The notes: a model not told the origin generated them from the sequence alone. A stretch of DNA of 64,000 bases from Chloroflexota bacterium (GCA_004347695.1 SLTK01000007.1:1009493-1073492); one strand, 5' to 3'. Shown: positions 8,591-16,872, counted from the stretch's first letter. Translations and numbers: made by a program.

Positions 8591-9433
8591 ATGGACCAAC
8601 AAGTGATGATCCGCAAAGTTGACATTTCCGAGCTTCGCCGCGCCATCCAAACTGAATACGCGGCGGTGGCCACCGAGCCCCAGGGAGATTACCACTTTCA
8701 CACCGGGCGAAACCTGGCCCGGATTTTGGGATACGACGAGACCTGGCTGGAAGGTATCCCTGAAACCACCATCGAGTCGTTTGCGGGCACAGGTAATCCG
8801 TTTCGTATGCGCAAAATCGAGCCTGGCGAGCGCGTGGTGGACGTCGGTTGCGGCGCAGGGATGGACTCGCTGATTGCAGCCCGGATGACCGGCCCAAAAG
8901 GTCAGGTGATCGGCGTGGATATGACCCCGGCGATGCTCCAAAAGGCTAATGCCGGAGCGCGGAAAGCCGGCATCCCAAACGTGACCTTTCGGGAAGGATT
9001 CGCGGAGGCCTTGCCGGTGACCGACGGGTGGGCAGACGTGGTCATCTCCAACGGCGTGCTGAATCTCATGCCTGATAAAGAAGCCGGGCTGCGTGAAATG
9101 GCGCGCGTGCTCCGTCCCGGCGGGCGGCTGCAAATTGGGGATATTCTGGTGGACAGGGCGGTGCCCGAAAGCGCGAAAGCCAAGATCGACCTGTGGACGG
9201 GTTGAATAGCCGGTGCTCTGCTGGAAGCAGAGCTTCAGACTGCGGTCGCAGTCGCCGGTTTTGTCGGATTTGAGATCACCTGGCGCGGAGATGTGTACAC
9301 GGGCGCGCGGCACGAGTCCAGCGCGGCGGAGTACGGTACCGTTGGCATCAATATTCGCGCGCGGAAACCTGTGACTGACGCTGAATGGGCAGCCGAGTTG
9401 GCCAAACTCAACTGCCGGTTGCCGGAGAGGTAA
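8591..9433 (+). CDS. ArsM-like SAM methyltransferase, probable selenoprotein (in-frame TGA at codon 205)
   Basis: Class I SAM-dependent methyltransferase of the ArsM-like type, 280 residues if TGA 9203-9205 is read through. GAGGT precedes the ATG at 8591; a TTG at 8576 is less likely. The SAM-binding motif is DVGCGAGMD (84-92), followed by GVDMTP and the ISNGVLNLMPDK strand. The frame stops at TGA after DLWTG, yet continues open and homologous for 75 codons (IAGALLEAELQTA..., AAEYGTVGINIRARK) to TAA 9431-9433. Relatives have Cys here (WxGCxxGAL), the Cys that binds As(III) in ArsM. A hairpin right after the TGA fits bacterial SECIS rules. With readthrough, the gap to the next gene is 7 bp. 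The alternatives are a nonsense mutation or a base error. No sel genes are in the window. Confidence 0.72.
9211..9236 (+). promoter_or_regulatory. Candidate bacterial SECIS element
   Basis: A perfect 7-bp stem, GCTCTGC (9215-9221) with GCAGAGC (9227-9233), closes a 5-nt loop TGGAA; two more weak pairs extend it. The loop begins 16 nt after the TGA, and its second base is G. Published bacterial SECIS models ask for a small apical loop about 16-37 nt after UGA with a G in its first two positions; this fits. Confidence 0.68.
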
Positions 9434-9440
9434 GACCAGC

Positions 9441-10172
9441 ATGTTCTTCCGCCAGATCCTTCACCCTGAGCGCGCCTGCCTATCGTATTTGATCGGCTGC
9501 CCGACCCTTGGGCGCTGCGCCGTCATCGACCCGCAGGGCAGCCCGGATACGACCGTGCAGACGGTCGCGGCGAACGGCATGCGCATCACCCACATCTTCG
9601 AAACGCACATCCATGCCGATCATCGCTCGGCTGCCAGGGAACTGCAAGCCCTGACCGGCGCGCCCATTTATCTTGGGCCCGGGACCAGGGTTGATTACGC
9701 GGTGGAGACATTGGTGGACGAGCAAGTCCTCAAGGTGGGCAAGCGCAGAATTCGGGTTTTGCACACGCCGGGGCACTCCGCAGAACATGTCTGCCTGCTG
9801 GGCGACGACTGGTATCTGCTGACCGGCGATGCGCTTTTCGTTGGCGATGTCGGGCGGGTCGATTTAGGCGACGAGGCCGCAACCCCCCGGGATTTCGAAC
9901 GCTGCGCAGGTCAGCTTTACCAGAGTTTACAGCGCCTGCTGGCATTACCCGACTGGATCGAAATATATCCGGGCCATTACGCCGGGTCGGCCTGCGGGCG
10001 GGACCTGGACGGGAAGCCGGTTTCGACCATCGGCCGTGAACGGCGCATGAACCGCGCGCTGGGGCTCAGCCAGCCGGAGTTCATTCAATTTCAACTGGAG
10101 AATCGTCCCGAGCTGCCCGAAGATTTCCGCAGCATCCGGCAAATGAACATGAGTGTCAATGTGTCACCCTGA
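9441..10172 (+). CDS. Persulfide dioxygenase-like metallo-beta-lactamase-fold protein
   Basis: 243 residues; the ATG is 7 bp after the methyltransferase TAA, with GGAGAGG as ribosome binding site. Metal motifs of the ETHE1/glyoxalase II group are all present: THIHADH (His56, His58, Asp60, His61), HTPGHS (His112), GDALFVGDVGRVDL (Asp130) and YPGHYAGSACG (His179). The last two strings favour persulfide dioxygenase over hydroxyacylglutathione hydrolase. That enzyme oxidises glutathione- or thiol-persulfide to sulfite using Fe(II). The role fits the rhodanese-type sensor and OsmC upstream. The last seven residues (MSVNVSP) are encoded by the first unit of a dispersed repeat, so the native C-terminus has been replaced. 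Confidence 0.87.
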   Translation: MFFRQILHPERACLSYLIGCPTLGRCAVIDPQGSPDTTVQTVAANGMRITHIFETHIHADHRSAARELQALTGAPIYLGPGTRVDYAVETLVDEQVLKVGKRRIRVLHTPGHSAEHVCLLGDDWYLLTGDALFVGDVGRVDLGDEAATPRDFERCAGQLYQSLQRLLALPDWIEIYPGHYAGSACGRDLDGKPVSTIGRERRMNRALGLSQPEFIQFQLENRPELPEDFRSIRQMNMSVNVSP

Positions 10173-10590
10173 GCGCAGTGAAGGGTCTCGGCGGCAACCA
10201 TCGAGATGTTTCGCTGCGCTCACTCGCAGAGTGTCCCACCCTCAGGGTGCTCTGTGAGTGCGGACAGCATGACAACAAAAGTGGTACCCAGAGCGTAGCG
10301 AAGTGTCTCGGCCACAACCATCGAAATGCTGCACTGCGGACAGCATGAGTGCCAATTTGTCACCCTGACCGAAGGGAAGGGTCTCGGTGACAACCATCGA
10401 GATGTTTCGCTGCGCTCACTCGCAGAGTGTCCCATCCGAAGGGTGCTCTGTGAGTGCAGACAACATGAGTGCCAATGTGTCACCCTGAGCGCAGTGAAGG
10501 GTCTCGGCGGCAACCATCGAGATGTTTCGCTGCGCTCACTCGCAGAGTGTCCCATCCGAAGGGTGCTCTGTGAGTGCGGACAACATGACA
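10149..10590 (+). repeat. Array of about 120-bp dispersed repeat units
   Basis: Units begin with ATGAGTGYCAAT and run through CACCCTGAGCGCAGTGAAGGG, CAACCATCGAGATG and a hairpin-forming CACTCGCAGAGTG...CTCTGTGAGTG. Starts are at 10149, 10345 and 10465; the last two are exactly 120 bp apart, and the first is followed by a degenerate partial unit (about 10270-10344). Shorter members of the same family occur near 26250, 43265, 43920, 44134, 45594 and 57681. The open frames across the array are repeat-borne and not genes. From 10591 to 10867 I see only decayed repeat sequence. Confidence 0.9.
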
Positions 10591-10867
10591 ACAAAAGTGA
10601 CACCCTTCGGGTGGGGCAAGCTTTGATTGAGCCTATCGAAACGCCCGCTGGCTGAGCTTGCCTGCACTGAGCTTGCCGAAGTGTCGAATTCAGGCGGGGG
10701 CTGCATACCCGACGTAGATCGCCATGCTCACTGCGTTCGCTCGCGATGACAGTGTGGGTTTGCCCTTGCGAGGATAGCTTCGTACCGCTCATCGACAACC
10801 CGTTCTGTTTAGGCTTTGCTATACGCACAACACAATTCTACGAACCGGCACAGGTATATCCAAAACC

Positions 10868-11168
10868 TCAGCCAAAATACTCCAGCGATAAATCCTTCCA
10901 TTCCGGATTGATCGAATTGATCAGCTCAATCTTGTTCTTCCTTGAACCACCCTTAATTTGTTTCTCCCGGGCAATGGCTGAATTGATATCTGTGCCGGAC
11001 TCCCAAAAGACCAACTTGAAAATTTTAAATTTTTTCGTGAACTCCCCACCCTGTCCATTTTTATGCTCTAGAACTTGTCGCTCGAGATTGTTCGTTACCC
11101 CTGTGTAAAGGCACTGAATTAAATGCATTGGTCATGATATAGACGTAATAAAGCCGGCCATTTTCCAT
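10868..11168 (-). pseudogene. Frameshifted GIY-YIG family nuclease gene
   Basis: The intact 3' part encodes a standard small GIY-YIG (UvrC-like) domain: LYTGVTNNLERQVLEH, then FTKKFKIFKLVFWE, AIAREKQIKGGSRKNK and NPEWKDLS. The missing N-terminus lies upstream in another frame: an ATG at 11168 starts MENGRLYYVYIMTN, which is the expected first strand. The two parts are joined by a single extra base near 11108-11112. No ribosome binding site is obvious. It is either a one-base frameshifted pseudogene or an assembly error. These small proteins are often annotated as GIY-YIG endonucleases of unknown cellular role. Confidence 0.8.
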
Positions 11169-11446
11169 CTTCGGGTTAAGCCTTTGCGAGAGTTGATTGC
11201 ACTTAATATTGTATAGCTATTGTGTTCATGCCTTAGTTGTCGCTGGCAAGAATTTCTATTTGGGAGAATTTATCACCTGGCTAAGCGAGTATGATCATCT
11301 TATTTAGTCCTCAAAGCCAGAACTGCACGTTAATTGGACGAAGGTTATATAAACCCTCGCGAAGGTGCGCTGGGGTGGATTAGTGATATAAAATAACAAT
11401 ATCCCGCACCAAAAACATGATATTCCTTCCCATCCGAGGTGCTTGC

Positions 11447-11893
11447 ATGAAATTAACGACAGTGGAAATGTCTGCCCGACCGTGGGTGGGCGCGCTGCTG
11501 GCTCAGCCGGTTTTAGCACGGCTGGCAACGGCTAATCCCATTACCCTGCAGCCGCATGTCGTCCCTGTATGGTTCGAGTGGGACGGCGAAGCCATCTGGA
11601 TCAGTTCTTTCGACTCGACTCGCAAAATGCGCGACCTGGCACGGAACCCGCGAGTCTCGATTGTCATCGATGCCGTGGATGACGCTGAGCATAATCGCGG
11701 GGTTGTTTTCGAGGGCAAGGCAGAAGTGATTAGCGACCCGGATGCAGTGGTGGCGCGGGCGACTTCGATTTATGTCCGCTACCTGGGCGAGGCGGGCGCG
11801 CGCAAACCCGAGCCGGCTTCATGGATCGTGGATCCGGAAAATCGGGTCATTCGGCTGACACCTGAACGCATCTACATCTGGGGCGAGACATAA
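11447..11893 (+). CDS. Pyridoxamine 5'-phosphate oxidase-fold (FMN/F420 split-barrel) protein
   Basis: 148 residues from the ATG at 11447, which follows GAGGTG. The split-barrel pattern is clear: ARLATANPITLQPHVVPVWFEWDGEAIWISS, then KMRDLARNPRVSIVIDA and VVFEGKAEVI. Such proteins bind FMN or F420; the F420-dependent subset is common in Actinobacteria and Chloroflexota, but cofactor choice cannot be read from the sequence. It stands alone between a broken GIY-YIG gene and the convergent PilZ gene. The 278-bp region upstream (11169-11446) holds nothing I recognise. Confidence 0.85.
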   Translation: MKLTTVEMSARPWVGALLAQPVLARLATANPITLQPHVVPVWFEWDGEAIWISSFDSTRKMRDLARNPRVSIVIDAVDDAEHNRGVVFEGKAEVISDPDAVVARATSIYVRYLGEAGARKPEPASWIVDPENRVIRLTPERIYIWGET

Positions 11894-11923
11894 ACCAGGC
11901 GTTAATAAGCAATTAGCCTGGTG

Positions 11924-12616
11924 CTATAGCTGAATAAGACTGGGATGGGTTGAAAGTTGATCCAGTTCCCTCAAGATTTCAAATTTTCGCCTGGCTATGT
12001 ATTTTTCCAGCCAGATCCCTTGATTGGGCGTGGGTTCCAGCCGGATACCCAGTTTTACCAGGGTATAGTTCATCTGGCGGATGCTGGCAACTGACCCCGA
12101 GATATGAATGTTGGACTGAGAGCCCAAATGAAAGCTGACTTCCACCGGCTTATTGACCACCAGATCGCGGCACTCATCGTCACCAAAGTAAACCATTAAG
12201 CCAGCCCCGTGTAGCGATAAATTGTTTAGATTAGCACGGTAGGGCTTTTTTTCGAAAGTAATGGAAGCCTGCAAGGGGGCGGGCGGCTCGATGCGCTGTT
12301 CGCGGCGGTCACGCCAATAAGCGCCGGTAAAGCAAAAATTGGTCAACGTGATTTCAGAGCGGCTGGCATCGAAGGATTGTAAATCCGTGCGTACGGATTG
12401 GGGCAGAACATGCGAATGTAAAATGACTTGATCATGCAGTGTTCGGTGCATGGGGGATTCAGGCGCACGAAAGATGACATAGTCCGGGCCAACCTTGATG
12501 GGCGCCACTTTTTCTTCAAAAAACAGCCCTTTAAAGGTGCTTGTAACCGCTATCGGGATACGCTGAAATGCAAGCGATTTGACTGCCTGAAGCGCGTAGC
12601 TGGGATGGGTGAACAT
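11924..12616 (-). CDS. PilZ-domain protein (probable c-di-GMP effector)
   Basis: 230 residues. The ATG at 12616 lies after AGGAGAG; a TTG start 13 codons upstream lacks such a site. An N-terminal beta-rich region (YcgR N-domain-like, about 1-100) is followed by a PilZ domain. The PilZ signatures are RRE.RIEPP (an RxxxR-type arginine cluster) and NLSLHGAGLMV (D/NxSxxG type, with Asn in the first place). PilZ proteins bind cyclic di-GMP and modulate motility or surface properties. There is no pilus or flagellar gene nearby, and the gene is convergent with the split-barrel gene. Confidence 0.78.
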   Translation of the reverse strand: MFTHPSYALQAVKSLAFQRIPIAVTSTFKGLFFEEKVAPIKVGPDYVIFRAPESPMHRTLHDQVILHSHVLPQSVRTDLQSFDASRSEITLTNFCFTGAYWRDRREQRIEPPAPLQASITFEKKPYRANLNNLSLHGAGLMVYFGDDECRDLVVNKPVEVSFHLGSQSNIHISGSVASIRQMNYTLVKLGIRLEPTPNQGIWLEKYIARRKFEILRELDQLSTHPSLIQL

Positions 12617-13040
12617 GCGCGATCTCTCCTGCAAAGCCAGTCCTCGCTGTGCCAATAGGTCTACGTTTCACCGTATTATTGATAAAAACTTCACCCTCGG
12701 CGGCCAGGGCGTCACCTATAATTCCGTACACGAGCAGAACCCGCGCCGGATTGAATTGAGTATAGCAAAATTAATGAAAATTGGTATCCGTACCAATACT
12801 TAGTCTTTTCAAAGAAGCGTACAGTTTTCGAGGTGTTCTGCAAAAAGGAATCCCTCATCTGCCTGTCCCCGGCTGTTCATTGGCCTGAGCGAGGGACCAA
12901 ACTGTATAGTTCTTTAGAAAAACAGGCTGTGTTTTGCACACGTGGGCTTTGACAAGCTCATTCACCCGGCTTCGGCAGGCTCAGCCACCGGGCAGTTGAA
13001 GGGTGATGTTAATAAAATAATTCTGTTGGAGGCGCCGAAA
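12617..13040. other. Gene-poor stretch with a dispersed repeat
   Basis: No convincing gene on either strand. Bases 12945-13003 hold a degenerate 'CTTCGGCAGGCTCAG' repeat, related to the CTTCGACAGGCTCAGGGAG sequences near 44209 and 45667. The PilZ gene's promoter should lie in the first 100 bp, but no clear -35/-10 pair is visible. Confidence 0.6.
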
Positions 13041-13074
13041 AAATACGGGCCGGCTTCCATACCGGCCCGTATTT
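13041..13074 (-). terminator. Rho-independent terminator of the subtilase gene
   Basis: A perfect 13-bp inverted repeat (AAATACGGGCCGG with CCGGCCCGTATTT) has an 8-nt loop. On the minus strand the stem runs into a TTTTTT tract. It lies about 70 bp past the subtilase stop. Confidence 0.9.
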
Positions 13075-13144
13075 AGTAACTCCCTGAACCTGGTTGGTGG
13101 AACGGTCAGGTCATACTTACCCCGAGAAAGAAACGAACCTTACC

Positions 13145-14509
13145 TCAGGGTATTGCTGCAAGCGCTGCATCAGCCGTGGCTAAACCTGCCCCAGTTGCGT
13201 CCGCTCCCCAACAATATTTTGCTAATCCACGCGGACCCAATACAGACCGGCAACCCGCTGGTAGTGGAACGGCGGACGTTTCAAGGATCACCTCTGCTTC
13301 TGGTCCAGATAAAGATGCATCCTTCTGCACCATCAAAGCCACAATGCCGGCCACATGCGGCGAGGCCATCGAGGTACCGCCAAGGTAGTAGAAGGAGGTG
13401 CTCATACCGCTGTTGGTCTTGTATGGGCCGACCACCCATGATCCGGGAGCAGCTACATCCAGGTCCTGGCCGGCTAATTCGCGGCTGGAGAAGTCGGTGA
13501 TGTAGTAATCATTGGCGTTGAATGGATCCGGGACATTCAAAGTTCTCCACCAATTTGCCGCAGTCCACTCGCCGGTCCACCCGGAAGCCGCCACGGATAT
13601 CACCGGGGCATACGCGCCCGGGTAACCCATACCAGCCGTGCCTGAATTGCCTGCCGAGGCGACAATGATCACACCCGCGTCGATCGCATAATCAACAGCG
13701 GCTTTTTCAATGATGTCCAAAACCGGGCCGCCAAGCGACATATTGATCACCACTGGAGCAGCACCTAAAGCACCGGATAATTTCAAATCTGCCACATATA
13801 CGATGCCTTCAGCTACAGTGGATGACCAACCGGAGCCATTCTGGTTGAGCACTTTCACCGGAATCACGGTTGCCAAAGGCGCTACCCCATTGATTGTCCG
13901 GGTGCCCATGAAATAACCCAGGATGGTGCTGGTGACATGCGTGCCGTGGCTGTTCTGGTCGTGTTCCCATTTGTTGGGCTGCTCGGAAACATACCCAACT
14001 TCACCACCGCCACCGCCGAAGGATTTGGCGTATTGTTCCGCAATGCGTTCCTGTGGGAAGAAGGCGCGCCAAATATCCACTAACCCGGTATCCAGTACGG
14101 CAACATAGACGCCGGAGCCGTCATAGGCAACCTGACGTCCAACGCCAAAATTGGTCACATTGATAGCGTCCAGATCCCAGGTGTTGATCCCGTCCGAGAA
14201 ATCTGTGGCAGACACAATATCCACCGGCGCAGCGTTCCGTTCGGCATCCGGGTTGGCGGCTGCCACATACGGCAGAGCGCGAATAACCGCCAGTTCACTC
14301 ACGCGCACCTGCATGGTCAAGGCTCTGATCTCTGGCATCACAACTTTCACTTTGCCGTGCGTGCCAATGTCAGCTAACAGTTCGTCGTTGATATCGTAAC
14401 TGAGCAGCACATTAATGCCAATGGTTTTGTTGGGCGCTGCGCCTAAAGAGGTGAGAGTGAGCGCCAGCATGCTAACGATTACCAAAAGACTTAATAATTT
14501 ATGCTTCAT
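13145..14509 (-). CDS. Secreted subtilisin-like serine protease (S8 family)
   Basis: 454 residues; GGAGGGG precedes the ATG. A signal peptide (about 1-25) leads to a propeptide-like region (27-95) and the peptidase domain. The triad is Asp140 (VAVLDTG), His188 (SHGTHV) and Ser380 (GGTSMASPHVAGI), with oxyanion Asn288 (SAGNSG). Insertions between His and Ser (an EWTAANWWRTLNVPDPFNAND-like loop) are unusual in position but keep the frame. There is no C-terminal anchor, so it should be released or loosely held. It has its own terminator and stands alone. Substrate unknown; nutrient proteolysis is the default guess. Confidence 0.95.
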   Translation of the reverse strand: MKHKLLSLLVIVSMLALTLTSLGAAPNKTIGINVLLSYDINDELLADIGTHGKVKVVMPEIRALTMQVRVSELAVIRALPYVAAANPDAERNAAPVDIVSATDFSDGINTWDLDAINVTNFGVGRQVAYDGSGVYVAVLDTGLVDIWRAFFPQERIAEQYAKSFGGGGGEVGYVSEQPNKWEHDQNSHGTHVTSTILGYFMGTRTINGVAPLATVIPVKVLNQNGSGWSSTVAEGIVYVADLKLSGALGAAPVVINMSLGGPVLDIIEKAAVDYAIDAGVIIVASAGNSGTAGMGYPGAYAPVISVAASGWTGEWTAANWWRTLNVPDPFNANDYYITDFSSRELAGQDLDVAAPGSWVVGPYKTNSGMSTSFYYLGGTSMASPHVAGIVALMVQKDASLSGPEAEVILETSAVPLPAGCRSVLGPRGLAKYCWGADATGAGLATADAALAAIP

Positions 14510-14621
14510 CGGTTAACCCCTCCGTGGGTGTAATGTTCGGTTGTCATACGAGCAAGGAACAGTCCTGTAATTTGGGGCCCCTCCTTTCTCACACCAGGAC
14601 TGACGGGAAACATACGCAAAA

Positions 14622-14648
14622 CGGCCGTGCACTTAAAAATCACGGCCG
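14622..14648 (-). terminator. Hairpin downstream of clpP, possible terminator
   Basis: CGGCCGTG pairs with CACGGCCG around an 11-nt loop; on the minus strand TTTT follows the stem. It lies about 180 bp past the clpP stop. The rest of 14510-14826 shows no gene. Confidence 0.4.
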
Positions 14649-14826
14649 GTTACGCCACTTGCTCGCCTATCCCCTGGCGTCCAGTCTCACAAGGATAGGG
14701 TCATTGCATCCGAATGGGTTGCCTACGGTTTGTTTTGCGGTTTTAAAATTATATACAACCTTGAATGAGATTTCAAGGAGGTACCAGCTATTCTAAGAAA
14801 TTTGATGCAGCGAGATGGATGCTGCC

Positions 14827-15414
14827 TTAAACCTCATCGAAGCGTTTCACGATGTGACCAACCAGCCCGTAATCCTTGGCTTCCTCGGCGCTCATCCACA
14901 GGTTGCGGTCGGTCTCGCGCTCGATTTTTTCCAGCGGTTGCCCGGTTTGTTGGGCGAAAATTTCATTCAGCCGACGGCGCATTTTTAATATTTCCTTGGC
15001 TTCGATAGCCAGGTCTTGCGCGCTGCCGCGGATTCCGCCCAGAGGCTGGTGCAGCAGGAAGCGGGTGTTGGGCAGCGAGTAACGCTGCTTGACGGGCGCA
15101 GCGGCATAGATCAATGCGCCAGCGCTGGCAACCCACCCGGTTCCGATAATTTTTACTTTAGGCGTAACAAAGCGGATCATATCGAAAATGGTATCGCCCG
15201 ATTCGACATGTCCGCCCTGAGAATTAATGATAATTTTGATATCATCCTGCGAAATAGCTGAGAGCAGGAGAAGCTGTTGGGTGACCCGTTCTGCCATCTT
15301 TTGATCGATTTCCCCAAAGATGAGCAGGGTGCGCGTCTCCATTAATTTTTCTTGGTAATTGAATTTGGGTTGTTCTTCGGCAGTTTTTTGTTCTTGTTCT
15401 TCGGTTTCGAACAT
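14827..15414 (-). CDS. clpP: ATP-dependent Clp protease proteolytic subunit (ClpP-like)
   Basis: 195 residues from the ATG at 15414, which follows GGGAGG; the longer upstream frame has no ribosome binding site. The ClpP fold is plain: RTLLIFGEID, INSQGGHVESGDTIFDMI, then catalytic Ser97 (GTGWVASAGA), His122 (RFLLHQP) and Asp169 (ETDRNLWMSAEEAKDYGLV). The serine motif reads ASAGA where E. coli ClpP has ASMGA. The N-terminal 20 residues are Glu/Gln-rich and unlike the axial-loop segment of housekeeping ClpP, so this may be a second, ClpP2-type subunit. No clpX, clpA or clpC gene is adjacent. Confidence 0.9.
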   Translation of the reverse strand: MFETEEQEQKTAEEQPKFNYQEKLMETRTLLIFGEIDQKMAERVTQQLLLLSAISQDDIKIIINSQGGHVESGDTIFDMIRFVTPKVKIIGTGWVASAGALIYAAAPVKQRYSLPNTRFLLHQPLGGIRGSAQDLAIEAKEILKMRRRLNEIFAQQTGQPLEKIERETDRNLWMSAEEAKDYGLVGHIVKRFDEV

Positions 15415-15603
15415 GGATAGCCTCCCTTGGCGGCTGAGGTGAATGGACTGATTATAAACGATGCGCACTACGGCTGTAAAATAGTGATTCGAGCACGAAA
15501 ATCGCTGATTAAGGGTACCCGGCAAGGCTTTGAAAAGTATAAATGGATGATAAGATATTTATATGTATTCATTCTTTCACAGCAAATGAAAAGGAGAGAT
15601 ACT

Positions 15604-15891
15604 ATGCCAAAACTTGAAGGGGACAACTTGAGTGCTGTTTATAAAAAACTTGCCGCAGAAAAACGAGCCGAGTTCGCGCAGAAAGTCGCACTGCTCAAAA
15701 CCAAAGGGGAGCATAAAGTGGCTGCCGGCGAAACCCTCAGCGCCCTGGCGCTGAAATATTACGGCAAATCTGCCAAAGATTACTGGATGCTGATCTACGA
15801 AGCCAACAAAGCCGTCATCGGGGAAAACCCGAATGTAATCAAAGCCGGAATGGTACTCAAAGTGCCGGAACTGCCAGAGGATATGAAATAA
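15604..15891 (+). CDS. LysM domain protein (small, no signal peptide)
   Basis: 95 residues; AAGGAGAG precedes the ATG at 15604. A coiled N-terminal segment (about 1-35) is followed by one LysM domain: HKVAAGETLSALALKYYGK to NPNVIKAGMVLKVP. No signal peptide is visible, so unlike most LysM proteins it should stay in the cytoplasm, as in the E. coli YgaU (kbp) potassium-binding type. The stop codon abuts the ATG of the next gene, so the two are translationally coupled. Confidence 0.85.
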   Translation: MPKLEGDNLSAVYKKLAAEKRAEFAQKVALLKTKGEHKVAAGETLSALALKYYGKSAKDYWMLIYEANKAVIGENPNVIKAGMVLKVPELPEDMK

Positions 15892-16623
15892 ATGCCGAAC
15901 CAATCTGCTCTCGATCTCTTGACTATGTTCAAAGCGGCTTCCCGGTCGCTTAAACAGAACAAAGAAGCCCTGAACCAGGCTGACGATTACAATCACAACC
16001 ACGGTGATAACATGGTGTCTATCTTCCGGGTGATTACCAAAGCCATGGAGACTAAAAAGGATGCTTCTGCTGCGGACCAACTCGAATATGCCAGCCAGCT
16101 ATTACGCCAAAACCCCACCAGTGGGTCGGCGGTGGCTTATTCGGAAGGGCTGGAGCGGGCAGCAGAAAAATTTCAGGGCAAGCAGGTGACACCCGACAGC
16201 GCAGTGGAGCTGATCTCCGCTCTGATGGGCGCCGGTTCCGGTCAGGCTCCATCCAATAGTCCGGCAGGTGACTTGCTGGGCACATTACTGGGCGGCAGTG
16301 GGTCAACGTCACAGGGCAGTAGCTCAGGCGATATGCTGGGTTCATTGATTGGTGGTTTGATGGGCAGCGGATCCGCTGCGCAGCAGGCCTCGGACGGCTT
16401 CGATACCGGCGACCTGATCAACATTGGTATGCAGTTGTTCCAGGCATATCAATCTGGCAGCGGAAAGCCTTCCGGTCAATCCGGCGGTGGGCTTGCCGGT
16501 GGGCTGTTAGACACGTTACTCTCGAACAGCTCGATGAGCAGCTCATCGCACCGCAGCGAATCGGGCAAGCTGGTGGTGGATGCTTTGTTGAAAATCGCCA
16601 GCCAATACCTGAGTAAGCGGTAA
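15892..16623 (+). CDS. Uncharacterised Gly/Ser-rich protein, possibly DAK2-derived
   Basis: 243 residues, beginning immediately after the LysM gene's stop codon. The N-terminal half is helical; its DYNHNHGDNMVSIFRVITKAM segment recalls the DxxxxDGD-TG turn of dihydroxyacetone-kinase DAK2 domains, though the acidic ATP/Mg residues are changed. The middle and end (about 110-225) are low-complexity, with repeats such as SGDMLGSLIGG and AGGLLDTLL. The last 20 residues form a helix. There is no signal peptide or membrane helix. Coupling with the LysM gene suggests a shared cytoplasmic role; the function is unknown. Confidence 0.65.
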   Translation: MPNQSALDLLTMFKAASRSLKQNKEALNQADDYNHNHGDNMVSIFRVITKAMETKKDASAADQLEYASQLLRQNPTSGSAVAYSEGLERAAEKFQGKQVTPDSAVELISALMGAGSGQAPSNSPAGDLLGTLLGGSGSTSQGSSSGDMLGSLIGGLMGSGSAAQQASDGFDTGDLINIGMQLFQAYQSGSGKPSGQSGGGLAGGLLDTLLSNSSMSSSSHRSESGKLVVDALLKIASQYLSKR

Positions 16624-16675
16624 TCACAGCCTTTACGCGTAAAAAATAACGAATTCAGGCCATGGTTCTCGTAGA

Positions 16676-16793
16676 GGGCTCTCCCAAAAGCGGGCGGGCG
16701 TGGAAACCCGCCCCTACCTGTAGGGGATGGGTTCCACCCCATCCCGCATATGTGACGGAATAAATGACAAATTTATTCTTTTGAGGCAGACCC
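16676..16793. mobile_element. MITE-like element, degenerate copy
   Basis: About 118 bp, similar along its length to the element at 25506-25624: a GGGCGGGCGTGGAAACCCGCCCC hairpin region, then GGGGATGGGTTCCACCCCATCCC, ATAAATGACAAATTTATTC and a terminal CTTTTGAGGCAGACCC. Both terminal inverted repeats carry several mismatches. The rest of 16624-16872 has no gene. Confidence 0.75.
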
Positions 16794-16872
16794 GGGTCGA
16801 CATGGAAGTCGATCCCTACCAATATTGCGATCCGCATAGGAGGAAACCCAGGTATCTGCCGGAACTTCAGCT

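Noticed and set aside
9206..9440. Reading 9206-9440 as a plain intergenic gap after a shortened methyltransferase
   Set aside because: The frame stays open with conserved methyltransferase C-terminal motifs directly after the TGA, so the short form is the less likely annotation.
10149..10590. Possible CRISPR array
   Set aside because: Units are about 120 bp, nearly identical throughout, with no short repeat/unique spacer pattern and no cas genes.
10220..10828. 202-codon minus-strand frame across the repeat array
   Set aside because: Its sequence is a translation of the repeat (repeated SERSETSRWL blocks); it arises from the 120-bp periodicity.
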